A stretch of 64,000 nt of DNA from Smallanthus sonchifolius (GCA_023525975.1 CM042022.1:26771001-26835000), one strand, 5' to 3'. Shown: positions 22,056 through 34,185, counted from the first letter of the stretch. Notes: generated by a model not told the origin, from the sequence alone. Made by a program: numbers and translations.

Positions 22056-22350
22056 GGGTGAGTCATCAGATATGACAATTATTTCTTCACTATCGGAGAT
22101 GACTACAGGCTCTTCTCTAGATCCTGTAGGGTGATATCTTTCTCCTCCGGATTGTCCGAAGATTATCTTGACATCTGTATGTTTATCACTTAATTATTAC
22201 AGGGATCTACCTACTTTTCTTAGCAGGCAGTCTATTCTGGTTTAAGCTTAGACACCTTACCTGAGTATCTTATTTGCTAAAACCAAATAATATCAGAATC
22301 AAGTTACAGCTTAGATACTAATATCTAGTATCTAATATACTGAAACAAAT

Positions 22351-22363
22351 GGCTCTGATACCA
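22351..22363 (-). promoter_or_regulatory. Primer-binding site of gypsy-A
   Basis: Minus-strand TGGTATCAGAGCC, three bases inside the 5' LTR edge, complementary to initiator-Met tRNA. Confidence 0.9.
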
Positions 22364-22366
22364 ACC

Positions 22367-23786
22367 TGTCACACCCCAGACTTAGCCTACCCGGGCGTGC
22401 GACCAACGATTGGTACCCGTCTCTTATTTTATCTCATCAGATATTTATAAACACAACGGAATATTTTAATAACTCATGATCTTTTCAAATGATGGGAATC
22501 TCCCGTTTCATTTCATTTCATAAACAGGGATAAACCATGATATTGTATACAAACGTTTAATTTACAAAACCAAGGTTACATGAGCCATTTCTTTCAAGAT
22601 GATGTGTAGGGTTGACGTTCCCTTTTTCATGACATCATTATTCTGTCATCACATGGCTATATCATACAAAATCATCCTTGGTTACCCGTAAAAACATTTG
22701 AAAATATTTTATCTGCATAAACTGGTGAATACAAGTATATTGGAAATCATAATCTGACAAGCGTGAATAAATAGAACAATTTGTCTATAGTTTTCGGTCA
22801 ATTTACACAGTCAACTTTCTAACCACCAGCCACACCAGGGACCTTGGATATACTTTTACGTTTATTCAATATTCTGCCTTACGCCTCAAGCGATAGGTCT
22901 TTCAGAACAACCAAGAGTTCAACCCCTAGCCCTATTACAGCGTCTCATCTATAACACGTGTATATATACGTAACTCTATGGGTTGACTGATATATCGTAA
23001 ATCACCTTATGCAACCAATGGTTGTATTAATTCATTCAAGTCAGATCACAATCAAAACCATTTTCAGTTTTGAAATCATTTTATAAAATTATAAGTATTC
23101 ACCTTGACAGAGGTTGGACTTAGGAATCTTCTAGAGTGAGCGTCTAAGAGGGCAGCGTCTCTGCTTAATCGTCTAGCTTGGATTCTCCAAATGAGCGTCT
23201 CCTAGCTTCTCGACTCGTTCTAAAATGATCTGACACCTCGTGAACTTAATTGTATGAGCGGGAATGGTTTTGGGGAGTGGGATATCAGAGCTAACTTCAC
23301 AAATTTGTGTTTTGTGATTTAAAATAACGGTTAAACCCGACCTTGCTATTTATAGGCTGGAATTTGGACCCATGTCGGACCAACATGACAAGGCATAACG
23401 GTGTGATATCCGTCTATGCTTGCGTCAGCCCTACACGTCCAAATCCGATTGGACCGCACCTCGTATTACTGCTAGCGGACCGTTATGGAGGTACATATCG
23501 GTCCGATATCAAGACACGCGTCAAAACTTAGGGCTGAGTCATATGACACGTGTCAGCACAAAAAATTGCGGCTGAAGGCGGCTAGTCGAACCGTTATCCA
23601 TTCGATGTCGGTTCGCTATCCGACCCTCCTACCCATTGCGGACCGTTATACGATATGATAGCTGTCCGCTATCTATACAGAATTCAAATTTTCATTTTTA
23701 ACCCTTGATCTTTTATATATTTATACTTCTAGTCCTTTAACTTTTAATTTTATAATATTTGGCATGAAATTTTTAAGAATGTTACA
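22367..23786 (-). repeat. 5' LTR of gypsy-A (1420 bp)
   Basis: Minus-strand start TGTAACATTCTTAAAAATTT at 23786 and end GGGGTGTGACA at 22367. A TATA box (CCTATAAATAG) is on the minus strand near 23350. The 330 bp between the TATA box and the start of the LTR (23380-23680) repeat a GCGGACCGTTAT/GGTCCGATATC motif in both orientations, partly as hairpins (GCGGAC...GTCCGC at 23639-23670). Confidence 0.85.
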
Positions 23787-24128
23787 CTTCGTTTATAACA
23801 ACACATTGTATATGAGATAACAACACAAAATAAAATATATCAGCACAGTGTAAAGTAATATAAAAACACGATGTGATGGGATAACAATACAGAACAACGC
23901 ATGTTGTTATCTCATTTTATATTATACTCATATATTTCATTCTCTGTTGTTATCGCATGTATAATATGTTGTTATCAGCGTAGTCTCATTTTTAACGACT
24001 TTTAAAAAAATATAGCAATACTATACTCATATTAAAGAGAATAAAATTCTGGATTTTATGGTATAATTTTTTTTTAAATAATAAAGCAAATATAAAGTAC
24101 TTGAGTTTTAAAAAATGGATGGAACTAG
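23787..24128. other. AT-rich DNA with a short inverted repeat
   Basis: No coding potential. GAGATAACAACACAAAATAAAA near 23815 has a partner in the opposite orientation near 23900 (TGTTGTTATCTCATTTTAT), possibly a MITE remnant. Confidence 0.4.
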
Positions 24129-24444
24129 TCTATACTATATAATAAATAAAGGTTTTTCATGTCACATGTCGCCTCCATATTCATTCTCATCATTTTTTTC
24201 CCGCCTCTATCTCTCTTATTAAATACACCTCTATCTTTTAATAATAATATATTTTTAAAGAAAATACTAATTTTCATATTAATAAATCTTCTGACATATT
24301 TTGACGATTGTATGTGTTAACAGATTATATTGTATTTCACGGGTTTATTTAACCCGTGTAAAACACACGTTTTTTTTTTAAATTATTACTTAATATATAA
24401 TATTATATTTATTCAACATGTGTAATACACGGGATTTAAACTAG
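24129..24444 (+). mobile_element. Small Helitron-like element
   Basis: Begins TCTATACTATATAATAAAT, a common plant Helitron 5' end, and ends in CTAG followed by T, 14 bases after a GTGT-AAT-ACAC hairpin. A perfect 8-bp stem (CACGGGTT/AACCCGTG, 24338-24358) lies inside. The base before the 5' TC is G, not the expected A, so the left end is uncertain. Confidence 0.5.
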
Positions 24445-25580
24445 TATTTAATAAAAAAAAAGTCAAATTAGGGTGTCAATTCCCTCTTTTATCCTTCTAC
24501 TAATTTTTAAACATATACGTGTGTCACCACTTCATTGGTTTCTATAGTTTTTAAACTAAATGTGTTTTGTATCAGACTATTTCCCATTAATAAAATATGT
24601 GTTACAATACACAAAAATAAATATGATGATGGCACGTGCCATATAGTATAACACTTCCCGTTTGGTCGCGAAAAGTCCATTTTACCTTCCATTTAATCAC
24701 ATTAATTAACTTTGTTTAATAAACACAGGGCTGATAATCACCCATAAGAGGAGTATATTAAGGTCTATTCTTACTTTTCTTTAATATGCGTTTAAATTTT
24801 AAAATATTGAAAATTTTCATTAAAACTTGCAATGATGTTGCATGGTGTGTATAATAATGACATTTAACCATTTCATCACATCAATGGAATAGGACATTTT
24901 AGTCGATAAACAATATTAAAATTTCTGATTTCTAAGACTTTTCTTTTTGGGAACTAGAGGAAAAAAAAGAAAAAAAAACTCAATCTTGTCATTACATATT
25001 TAATTAGAGGTGTAATCATCAATTACCCCAATTGATCATTAAAATTTAGTAGAACATTTAGTCGTTTAGCACCAAAAATTTGAGTGATCATGGTATTTTT
25101 CAAGCGTTGACTCTATCCTTTCTTTCACCCTCGAGTTTTAGTGTTTTCTTTTAAACATTACAAAGAGAATGATGTTGATAAAGGATTTTTTTTTACCATT
25201 GTGCTACCAACTCCGATGACATTCATCTCATCTCTTAATTTAACCTCTTTAATATCCATTTTATTACATTGACCCCAAATTACTAATTAATTTTGAGTTT
25301 AATTATATTTATTTATATTCTAAACTCTTAGTTTATTAATTTACAATAATCAAAATTTTATTTGTATAAATTCTAAAACTATTTTTTAAGTTCTTCCTTG
25401 TTTACCACCAATATTTTATCTCGTCTAATTAAATAAATATTAAAAGAAGGCAAAGTTATTATACAAAATTTACAAGTTAGTTTGCATATTGTACAAATCT
25501 TTAATGCATGTGTTTGCTTTCTTTTTCTTATTTTCTTAAGCTTTAATTAATTCATACATGAAATTAATTACCAAAAGAAA
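24445..25580. other. AT-rich intergenic DNA
   Basis: No supported gene. Long A/T runs and no protein similarity in any frame that I can recognise. Confidence 0.6.
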
Positions 25581-25649
25581 GCATTGGTATAGTGGTATAT
25601 TTGGCTAATCTCTATGTAGAGAATGTGGGTTCGAATCCCCCATATGCCA
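25581..25649 (+). tRNA. tRNA-like Pol III unit, probably a tRNA pseudogene or SINE head
   Basis: An A box (TGGTATAGTGG, 25585-25595) and a perfect B box (GGGTTCGAATCCC, 25627-25639) are correctly spaced, and a T run follows the 3' end as a Pol III terminator would. The acceptor arms pair at only about 5 of 7 positions and no 7-base anticodon loop with a 5-bp stem forms, so I do not assign an anticodon. Confidence 0.4.
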
Positions 25650-25852
25650 TTTTTCATGTTTTTATTTATTTATTATTATTATTTTTTTTACGTTTTGATT
25701 TATAACCATAAAATTTATACATTTTCCTAGCGCAAGGTAAGTTTACTTAAAGTTTTTGGCTTTATTTTATAAGCTTTCGAGAACGTTAATTTCTTTCGCG
25801 GTTTAACACGCCGCAACTCGCTTGGTTAAAAGTTAGCGTTATCGCTCCCAAG

Positions 25853-25879
25853 CCGCCACAGCGCGGGGTCTCTTTCTAG
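25853..25879 (+). mobile_element. Helitron-like 3' terminus
   Basis: A CCGC/GCGG stem (25853-25856 with 25863-25866) is followed after 9 bases by CTAG at 25876-25879 and then T, as in Helitron 3' ends. A second inverted pair (GCTTGG...CCAAGC) lies just upstream. The 5' end was not identified. Confidence 0.4.
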
Positions 25880-26061
25880 TTAATGTTTAAATATCAAAAT
25901 TACAACATAATAATTTACAATCATTTAAAAAAACTCGTGATTTTTAGAGTTTTAAAATTTTCAAAGTATTACAACACTACCTATTTAAAAAAAAGCTCAT
26001 CCTCAAAATTGGACTTACTAATTAACCACAGATGTCCCATTTAAAGGTGCACAAACAGGAA

Positions 26062-26225
26062 TTTTTTTCGGATCCGGACCGGATCCGTCAAACTTGGTCA
26101 ACAACCGAACACATTGGAACCGGTTCCGGATCGGATCCGGTTAAGGGAGTGGAGAGTTGGAACCTATTGGGTCCGGACCGGATATTTGGAACCGGACCGG
26201 ACAAAAAAAATCGGTTCCACCGGAT
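26062..26225. repeat. hAT left subterminal motif array
   Basis: Repeated CGGATCCGG, GGTTCCGGATC and GGTCCGGACCGG in both orientations. Such arrays are usual binding sites of hAT transposases. The counterpart is at about 28700-28880. Confidence 0.75.
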
Positions 26226-26452
26226 TTAAAAAAAATCTTTTTTTTAAAAATTAACAAAGATACACTATAAAATACATGTTTTATTTATTTTTTATATTTT
26301 TTTAAGTGATTTAACAATAGTTCGTACAAAAAATTACAAAAAACATAATTGAATCACAAAATATATATTATTTATTATGACTCGTTATTCGTCGTCTACT
26401 CGTCTTAGTCTTCGTATAACATCGGTTTTCAATCTTTTTCGCTTGAGATACG

Positions 26453-28514
26453 TTAGACTTCATCATAAGTTTGTTCTTCGTCAGAAAGTGGATTCGCCGC
26501 CCCTTGTTCTACTTCGAATTCGTGTATTTCTTGTTCAATGTCAAGCTCGCCTTCTAGTTTTGCAACATGTTGTACACGTTCGGGGGCATCCAAATGGTCC
26601 TTCAAGCAAATACACATCTTCATAGATTCTGGTGTAAGCCTCGTTCTTCGAATAGATAAAACCCTACCACTAAGAGAAAAGGCAGATTTCGATGCTACCG
26701 CGGAAGCTTGGACGGTTAGTAGGTCAAGGGCCATTGTGGCTAGAACGGGACATTGGGATTCCCTTCCTTGCCACCAACTCAAGATATCAAAGTTTTCAAA
26801 CTCTTCGGATCTTAGAGTTGAAATAAAGTCGGTTGCTTGATATCTCCCAAGCTCGCTACTTGGTGTGCTTCCACGAGCTCGTTTAGTATTTTCGTTTCTT
26901 AAAGTGTTAAATAAATTTAGCATCGGGTTCCTTGAACTACTAGAACTTGAACCCGAACCCATTGATTCACGTATGTTTGATGGATCACCACTTCCACCAT
27001 ATTTGCGTAAATAATAATCAAACATATTATTAAAAGCCAAATTGAAATCTCTTATTGTCTTTGATTCAAAATTTGGGTCTTCCTCGAACATATTTAAATC
27101 GTCCGATATTGATCCAATTAATGTTTCAACACCGGTTACATTAATCGTTGGGTTTAAGGCGGCCGAACATGTAACAACGGCCGGCATTTCCGAAAAATAT
27201 TTTTTAAATTTAGCTTTCATAGGTGTTACCATTTTTTCAAAAATAGTGCCGTGATATTCAAACTCTTTTAATTTATTACATATTTTAGTATAATTGTTGA
27301 AGTATTAGCGACAACGTGGGATAATAAACTCTCGATAAACATGTAGTTGCATTTTAAAAAACCTTAAGCAAATTAGTTAGTTTCTCGATCATATCCCAAC
27401 TTATATTCTCAAATTTTTGTGAACAACGTTTCTTTTGGACAAGTTCATCATGGAAATGTTTTAAAGTAACTCTTTGCCTTAAGGCCGATTCAAACATTTT
27501 CCATGTCGAGTTCCATCTAGTAGGTACGTCCCAATTTAGACCTAAAAAGATAGAATCCGTTTGTTGGCACAAGTTTCTATAGTTTATATATCTTTTTTTG
27601 CTTGTGCTAAAAACTTCCCGTAACATCACTTTAAAATTTTCTTTCACTTCTCTTATTTCTTGGACATTTAGACCGTCTTGCACAACCAAGTTAATGATGT
27701 GTGCAACACATCGACTATGAAAGAAAACACCGTTACAAGGCGGTTCATATTTTATTTTTAATTTTTCCACCGCGTTTGTGTTATTTGAAGCGTTATCAAA
27801 AGATATTGAAAATATTTTTGGTTGAATTTTATAAGTTTGAGTTACCGAGTCTAAAATATAAAATAAGTTTTCACCAGTATGTGGATATCCAAAATAATCA
27901 AACGCAATCGTACGCTTCATCATTTGCCACGACTCGGGTTGAACCCAATGTGCGGTAACGCAAAGGTACGATTCGGGTAAACCATGTGGAGCGGACCAAA
28001 CGTCCGTTGTAAAGTTAACGCCGGTATTTAAATTTTCAAAACCTAACATTAATTCTTTTTTAGCTCTTTTCCACATTTTTAAACAATCTCTTCTCAAAGT
28101 AGAACGACTTACATTTGTGTAACTCGGTTGAAGCGTCTCTTGTATCATCCTCGTCAAGCGCGGATTATCAAAGTGAACAAAAGGCAAGTCTTCTTGAATG
28201 ACGAAATGTGTCATTCTCTCACGAACCCTCTCGACATTGTATTGCCAAACTCCTCCATCCCTACCAATTTGAGTTTGATCTTCACCTTGAGTGTGTTTTG
28301 CGTGACTACCAATATGTTTCCTCAAAGTTCTATTTCCCGCAGCACCCAAAATTTTACCACAACGTTTACAACGAGCTTTTTGCGGACCGTTCGACATTTC
28401 GCATAAATCGAAATAAGCCCATATCTTTTGGTTTCGGGAGCAAGGAAGTACTGTCACCACCGTGGCATCGCTAGTAGAACCACCAACCGAATTTTGAGTG
28501 TTTGCACAAGCCAT
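26453..28514 (-). pseudogene. hAT transposase, zinc-finger BED type, disrupted
   Basis: Likely start MACANTQNSVGG at 28514. BED finger: WAYFDLC..., CKRCGK and HIGSHAKH supply Cys2-His2 ligands (about residues 30-75). Middle: FTTDVWSAPHGLPESYLCVTAHW, ISFDNASNNTNAV and RCVAHIINLVVQDGL, the RNase H-like catalytic part. C-terminal dimerisation region: FDILSWWQGRES, LATMALDLLTVQASAVASKSAFS. A stop at 27354 (Tyr expected) plus a frameshift around 27260-27300 split it into 27354-28514 and 26453-27232. The enzyme would cut and paste the element; this copy is dead. Confidence 0.9.
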
Positions 28515-28699
28515 GAGAGCATTTGTTTTTGCGTAAAAGTGAGCGTTTTTTTTTCGTTTTTGAGTTTTGAGAGCTAGAATGTTATGGTGAACTAACTCAT
28601 ACCCCCAATACCTATTTATACTAAGTTTCAAGTCTCAAAAACCTCAAAAAAAGGCTAGTTAACGGCTATATAGCCATTTTTTTCAGCCCAACGGCTAGA

Positions 28700-28880
28700 A
28701 CCGGTTTTTTTTGTCCGATTTTTGTCCGGACCTTTTTTGTTCGATTTTTTTCCGGTCCACTGAAAACCACGTAACCGGTTCTGGATCCGGCGGTTCCAAA
28801 AAGATCCGGTCCGGTTCTTCTTTGTTCGGTTCCTGCCGGGTCCGATTCCGGATTATCCGCCAGATCGGATTTGGATCCGT
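28700..28880. repeat. hAT right subterminal motif array
   Basis: CCGGTTCTGGATCCGG, GATCCGGTCCGGTT and related words in both orientations, mirroring 26062-26225. Confidence 0.75.
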
Positions 28881-28906
28881 TTCTATTGAGCACCTCTATT
28901 CCCATT

Positions 28907-30260
28907 GATGCAACAAAGGGCTCACATGATTAACGAATAACTATAAACATGATTAACGAATAACTATAAACAAAACCTCATGTGGCACTAGATACAACAA
29001 CGAGTTCAATCGAATGGATAATGGAAACCGACCAGATCCGAAAAATCTTTAAACCGAGTTGATAAATATTCGAACACCAAAACTTAGTAACCCTATTGAA
29101 AAATATTCCTGGGTCCACCATTGCATGTAATGGGGACTCCTAAAGATTGAAGAATAACTAACATTTACTTATGTCTATAAGGTATCATACTATCATTTTT
29201 TTTATACTCGGGTTTAAAATAACCCGGAGTCAAAATTTTCAGATCGGGTCAGGTCGAGTCGAATCACATAAAATTTTCGATACTTGGGTCTATAAGGTAT
29301 CATACTATCATTAAAATCAATAACTAATTGACCAAGTCTAGTACTAAGTAGTCTACAATCTAACAATCACATAAATTTAATCAAGTATTCAAGTGACATA
29401 AGCGCACAAAACTTCAACTTTAATCACGTATTCATGTCTAATTTAAAGATTGAAGAATAACTAATATTTACTTATTTCTGGTTTAATCGAATAATCGTCC
29501 TTCGGTCGGTTTTTTGATCGAAATACATAAATTAGAATCATTAATCAAATATGAACTATGATTAGATGACCATCGTCCATCGATTGATCAGAGATTCAGA
29601 AACGATCGACCATCAGACCATGTCAACTATTGAAGAGTGAGTGATTAGCCTCAAGTCTCTTCAGTTATCGTCGACTGGAACTGGAACAATCATGTAGCAG
29701 CCTTTTTTTTATTATTTAGGTTAAACAAATGATATAAACTAATTAGACATGGGCTTATAACGGTTATTGGGTTAAAATTTAAGAAATTAAACATGTGTCT
29801 TTAAAGATATAAAGTCCACCATTAAAAATTAAGTAATTGGGTTTAATTTTTAAATTATAAATTTTTTTATTATGTAAAACGTTTGGATATTTTTTTTATA
29901 AAACCAATGGTGTTAATCGTAAAAAAACAATGGCGTCGCTCGAAATTTTCCTATTACATGTTACATATGAGACAAGAAATTGATTGGTGTCAGGTGAATC
30001 CGTTCTCCACTATGTGGCTCCGTCACTGTTTGTAAGAGAGAGAGAAGAGGATACCTTCGCACGTCCGTGAAAAAGAAGCCAGACAAGTTCGTGAAGAAGG
30101 TGTGTTCGTAGATACTCTTTTGAACAGTTTTTTTAATAATGGGTATGAAAAAAAAATAATCAATAACCAATTAGATGAATTCACACATGTGATAAATTAT
30201 TTGATTTAATTTAAAAACGTTAGATTTGTCGTTAAAAAAATAAACAATTAATTTTATGAT
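28907..30260. other. Intergenic DNA upstream of the Pumilio gene
   Basis: No gene supported. Contains a 23-bp tandem duplication (28925-28970, CATGATTAACGAATAACTAT...), two 25-bp direct copies beginning GTCTATAAGGTATCATACTA at 29173-29197 and 29288-29312, and a repeated AAGATTGAAGAATAACTAA word at 29139 and 29449. Possibly an old transposon relic. Confidence 0.5.
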
Positions 30261-30394
30261 TTTTTTTCCTATACATGTATATATTAGAGAGAGAAAGTAA
30301 TGAAGAGAGATGAGTGAGAGTCTGTTCCTCTCTCCAGCTTTTATGGCGTGAGACCTTACCAGTAAGCCAGTGTGTACAATATACATACACTCTG

Positions 30395-30401
30395 TATAAA
30401 A
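30395..30401 (+). promoter_or_regulatory. Probable TATA box of the Pumilio gene
   Basis: TATAAAA lies 278 bases before the start codon, downstream of a GA/CT-rich stretch (30285-30345). Transcription would start near 30425-30435 and leave a ~250-base leader. Confidence 0.45.
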
Positions 30402-30678
30402 CCCTCCTTTGCATGTCTCACCAAACGCATTCCCATTCCCAAAGATCCATATTTCCCAAAAACCCAAATGAAATCATCATCATGATTGTATCATCACCCA
30501 ATTAAAACCCACATCGTCAATCGGATTCTTGATTGTTTCCATCCTTACCCATATGATAAGAAGGGGTAATTTATGTTTCTTGATCATTTTCTTGATGTGG
30601 GTGTTTTGAATATCTAGTCTTTATTGTCTTTATTTTGTTGTTTTCAAGGTTTCTTGATTTCCCTGTTTTTGTTGGTTG

Positions 30679-33600
30679 ATGATGGTTGAGAGAGTTGGGA
30701 TTATTGGGGAGGATGAAGAACTTGAAATGTTGTTGGGTGAGATCCCTCATGCAACATCACTTTCCCTTCACCATCATACATCATCATACACTAATGGCCA
30801 TCATCAACATCATCATCATCATCACAACCACCACCATCATCATTTTGTAAATGGTAATCATCATGGTAATGCCTCTAATGTTCTTCCACCAGTGAATAGG
30901 ATGGTGTATGGCATGTATGATGATGATTATGATTCATGTGGTAATAGTCTAAATACATGTGGTTATTCATCATCACATGATCCCATCCCCAAACCCTATA
31001 TCATTTCAAGAAACCCCTATTCAGAACTGCCCCAATTGTCTTTTGGGAATGAAGTTGATGAAAATTTTATTGATGAACTTGGTAGAATGTATATCAGTCA
31101 GGATCAAAATCAGGGTTTACTTTGCAATAATCAAATCAATTCAACCTCATTTGGGGATTCTGATTATCTTGCAGCCAACCCTCTTTTTTCAAGAATCCCC
31201 ATGAATTCTGAGAACTTGTTACCCCAATCGAATATTTATAGGAGTGTGTTAAATTATTGTTATCAACCGGAGATTCGAGCCCAAAATGGGATGAATTCAA
31301 TGGATGCAATGATGCACAATGTACCTTATATGATCCCTTCAAAGGCTAAGACTAACCCGAACCATGACCCTTATCGGTTCCACATGGCAGCAGGCGGTTC
31401 ATCAGTTGGGCTCGGGCCTGGGGTCAAGGGTTTAGCCACTTGTGAGGATAGTCTGATCATTCAAGGTGAAGATGTAAGTCGAATTAGGAAGAAGTTTGTG
31501 AGACCTTGTGAAAATGGTCAAACCAAAGTTGACTTATCTTGTTCTTCTCATTTGACCCAAGCGCGACGGTATATATTCGCGATGGCTAAAGACCAACACG
31601 GGTGTCGTATTCTACAAAAGATTTTTGAAGATGGGGACCCACAACATGTACAAATTGTGTTTGATGAGATTATCGGGCGTGTAGTCGAGCTTATGATCAA
31701 TCCTTTTGGGAATTACCTTATGCAGAAACTTTTGGATGTGTGTAATGAAGAACAAAAAATGCATATTTTGATGGCGATTACTCGAGAACCTAGGGAGCTT
31801 GTTCAAATTTCATTGAATACTCATGGGTAACTTATCTTTTTGTTGTGTTATTAGTGTTTTATAACATTAAAAATGTCAAATGTTTTTTTTTATTATATTA
31901 TAGAACTAGGGTGGTACAAAAGCTTATAGAGACACTCAAGACTAGGCAGCAAGTTAAGCTTGTTGTTTCTGCTATTGAACCGGGCTTTCTTGCGCTTATA
32001 AAGGATCTCAATGGTAATCATGTTATTCAGCGTTGCTTGCAGTGTCTCAGCAATGAAGATAATAAGGTTTGGGTTTATTAAGATTTGTCAAAAATTGGTT
32101 CAGTTTTTTGCGCGTGTATGTTTATAACGATCAAGCTCATGATATCTTGGATTATCTTTGTGTTGTGCTAGCATGATGAAATGTCAAATATGTTTGTGTT
32201 TACAATGTGAATATGTGATAGAAGCAATCTTAGACCATCTAAATATCAGCTTTTCAATTGCATTAATGCCCTCTAAAATCATTTGATTTGGTTAAGGAGC
32301 CAGCTAGTACACTTGATTTTGACTTTTGAGGTCAAATATATAATGTTCCTACTTTAAAATTCTCCTCTGGATCTAACTTTCTGACGAAAAGCACGAAGGG
32401 TGCACTTAATCTTGTCATTCATACCAAAAGAAACTTGGTAATGTCGATTTTATTACAAATTCTAATCAAATTTCGGATTTGGAGAATAAAAGGTTTGACC
32501 TCAAAGTTACAAATTGTAATTGTGAGAATACACTATGTTTTCTTAACATTCTTTGGTATTTTTAGAATTTGTTCTAATTAGTACCGTGGGCTAGCCTTGA
32601 AGATCATGGGTTCGAGTCAAAACACGTAACCTGTTACATGCGTCAACGGGTTGGGTCGGGTTGGCCACGTTCATATAACTCTTTGGGTGACTTTCAACCG
32701 TCTCCACTATATTGTTAAGTGTCTATTATTAAGTATCTAATTTTTTTTGTATAAATCCATTTAAATGGTTGAAGAACGTTCATATAACTCTTTGGGTGAC
32801 TTTCAACATGCGCAACCTGTTTAATATATTTCATTTTTGTTAAATTTTTATATTTGACCATTTGACACATTGGTGTTGAAACATCCATTTCTTCATTGAT
32901 CACAGTTCATCTTTGAAGCTGCTGCAAAATTCTGTGTTGAAATTGCCACCCATCAACATGGATGTTGCGTGTTACAAAGATGCATCAATCACTCAACTGG
33001 CGAGTATCGTGAAAAATTAGTCTCGGAAATTTCAAGAAATGGTCTCATTCTTGCCCAAGATGCATTCGGGTAATGCCAAGAAAAGATTGTTGAAGTTATT
33101 TTTATATCTTTTTGCAGTTGTGGTTGAAGCTAGTTTTTATCGTGCACTGCAGAAATTATGTTGTGCAGTACATTCTCGAGCTGCAGATTCCTTCAGCTGT
33201 GTCCAAGCTGACTTCTCAGTTTAAGGGTAACTATGTGCACCTCGCGATCCAAAAATTCAGCAGCCATGTGGTGGAGAAATGTTTAGCGGTATTGGATGGT
33301 CAAATCAGGTCAACCATCATCCGTGAACTGATCTCGGCTACTCATTTTGAACAGTTGCTTCAAGATCCACACGCAAACTATGTTGTTCAAACCGCTCTTC
33401 GTGTTGCTGAGGTCTGTAATCTTTCACTAAAGTTGTGACATATTGTAGTGGTTGCAAAATAGGCGGGTCTCAGGTCCCCTCTAGTAGAGGTCAAACTTTT
33501 AAGGGTGGTCTCAGGTTCCCCTCTAGTAGAGGTCAAATCTTCAAGGGGTGGTGTACTGGTAAGCACTTGATTACCCTCTAGTGGAAGGGTTTGAATCTTG

Positions 33601-34185
33601 TTTCCACTCGTTTCCTACCATAACCTCTTGAAGGCCACATGCCCCACACCAGCTGTGATTTACCTGATCTCGTTGGTTAGCAGGGTTCCTTTGAGTTTTC
33701 CGTTAACGGGTTCTCATGCTTAAAAAAAATTAGCATGTCAAAATTGATCGGGTTGAATGAAAAGTTTTTTAGTTCACTTTTTTAAATATTTTTATAAATA
33801 ATTGGTGTGAAGTGTGACTATAGAACTATATTAATACAATAATATGATAAATTTCTCAATAAAACGATTTAATAGATTATATCCGTTGAAATACAATTCA
33901 GGTGACTTTGACCCGTCTGACCTGTTTTCCATTTTGGCTATCTGTTTAATTTACTCATTAGACCCGTTAGAGATTACACATAACCAAATTGATCCCTTCA
34001 TATGTAAATTGGTCAAAATTTTACCTTTGATTTGTAGTAACAGAATACTAATAACAAAATCTAAAATCCGAATGTAGGGACCGCTTCATAACACGTTGGT
34101 GAATGTGATTGAATCCCACAAGGCAATCTCACGAAACAACCCGTATTCAAAGAGGATTTTCTCCCACAAGCTTTTGAGGATGTGA
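30679..34185 (+). CDS. Pumilio-family RNA-binding protein, five exons, 613 residues
   Basis: Exons by GT-AG and frame: 30679-31826, 31904-32066, 32906-33069, 33153-33411, 34078-34185 (stop TGA). Two adjacent ATGs start it. The N-terminal ~290 residues are low-complexity with a His-rich run (about residues 40-57). The C-terminal Puf domain (about 292-600) has eight repeats with contact triplets: HGCRILQ, GNYLMQ, HGTRVVQ, GNHVIQ, HGCCVLQ, GNYVVQ, SSHVVE, ANYVVQ. By the Puf code, read from repeat 8 to 1, these select UGUAUAUA. Such proteins bind mRNA 3' UTRs in the cytoplasm and repress translation or promote decay. Repeat 5 has Cys in place of the usual stacking Arg. It resembles the plant APUM7-12 group, but I am not sure of the orthologue. 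No stops in the spliced frame, so probably functional. Confidence 0.9.
32667..32807. repeat. 32-bp direct repeat in Pumilio intron 2
   Basis: The 32-bp word starting ACGTTCATATAACTCTTTGG occurs at 32667-32698 and 32776-32807, identical, 77 bases apart. Confidence 0.85.
33471..33545. repeat. Short tandem duplication in Pumilio intron 4
   Basis: A ~37-bp unit (TCTCAGGT..CCCCTCTAGTAGAGG) appears twice with small changes; CCCTCTAGTGGAAGGG follows as a weaker third. The core CCTCTAGTAGAGG is itself palindromic. Confidence 0.7.

Larger units (their letters stand above)
16624..23786 (-). mobile_element. Gypsy-A: chromovirus-like Ty3/gypsy element, 3' end missing
   Basis: A 5' LTR (22367-23786), PBS, extra leading ORF, gag, protease, RT/RNase H and integrase follow in gypsy order on the minus strand. 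The sequence stops within the integrase C-terminal region (...QMSGPELV, then a stop and ...QERLKAAR) exactly at the copia-1 LTR. The remaining integrase and the 3' LTR are not found left of copia-1 in this window. Multiple stops and a frameshift make it a relic. Confidence 0.9.
26042..28898 (-). mobile_element. hAT transposon with 8-bp target-site duplication
   Basis: Terminal inverted repeats TAAAGGTGCACAA (26042) and TAGAGGTGCTCAA (minus strand from 28898) are flanked by 8-bp duplications GTCCCATT (26034-26041) and TTCCCATT (28899-28906), 7 of 8 identical. Subterminal DNA on both sides is crowded with GGATCCGG/CCGGTTCC motifs. The element carries one broken transposase gene. Confidence 0.92.

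Noticed and set aside
25581..25649. Functional tRNA gene with a defined anticodon
   Set aside because: The anticodon arm and acceptor stem do not pair properly.
24129..25879. One 1.75-kb Helitron joining the 5' end at 24129 with the 3' end at 25879
   Set aside because: A matching 3' terminus already exists at 24444 with its own hairpin, so the simpler reading is a short element plus a separate 3' end.
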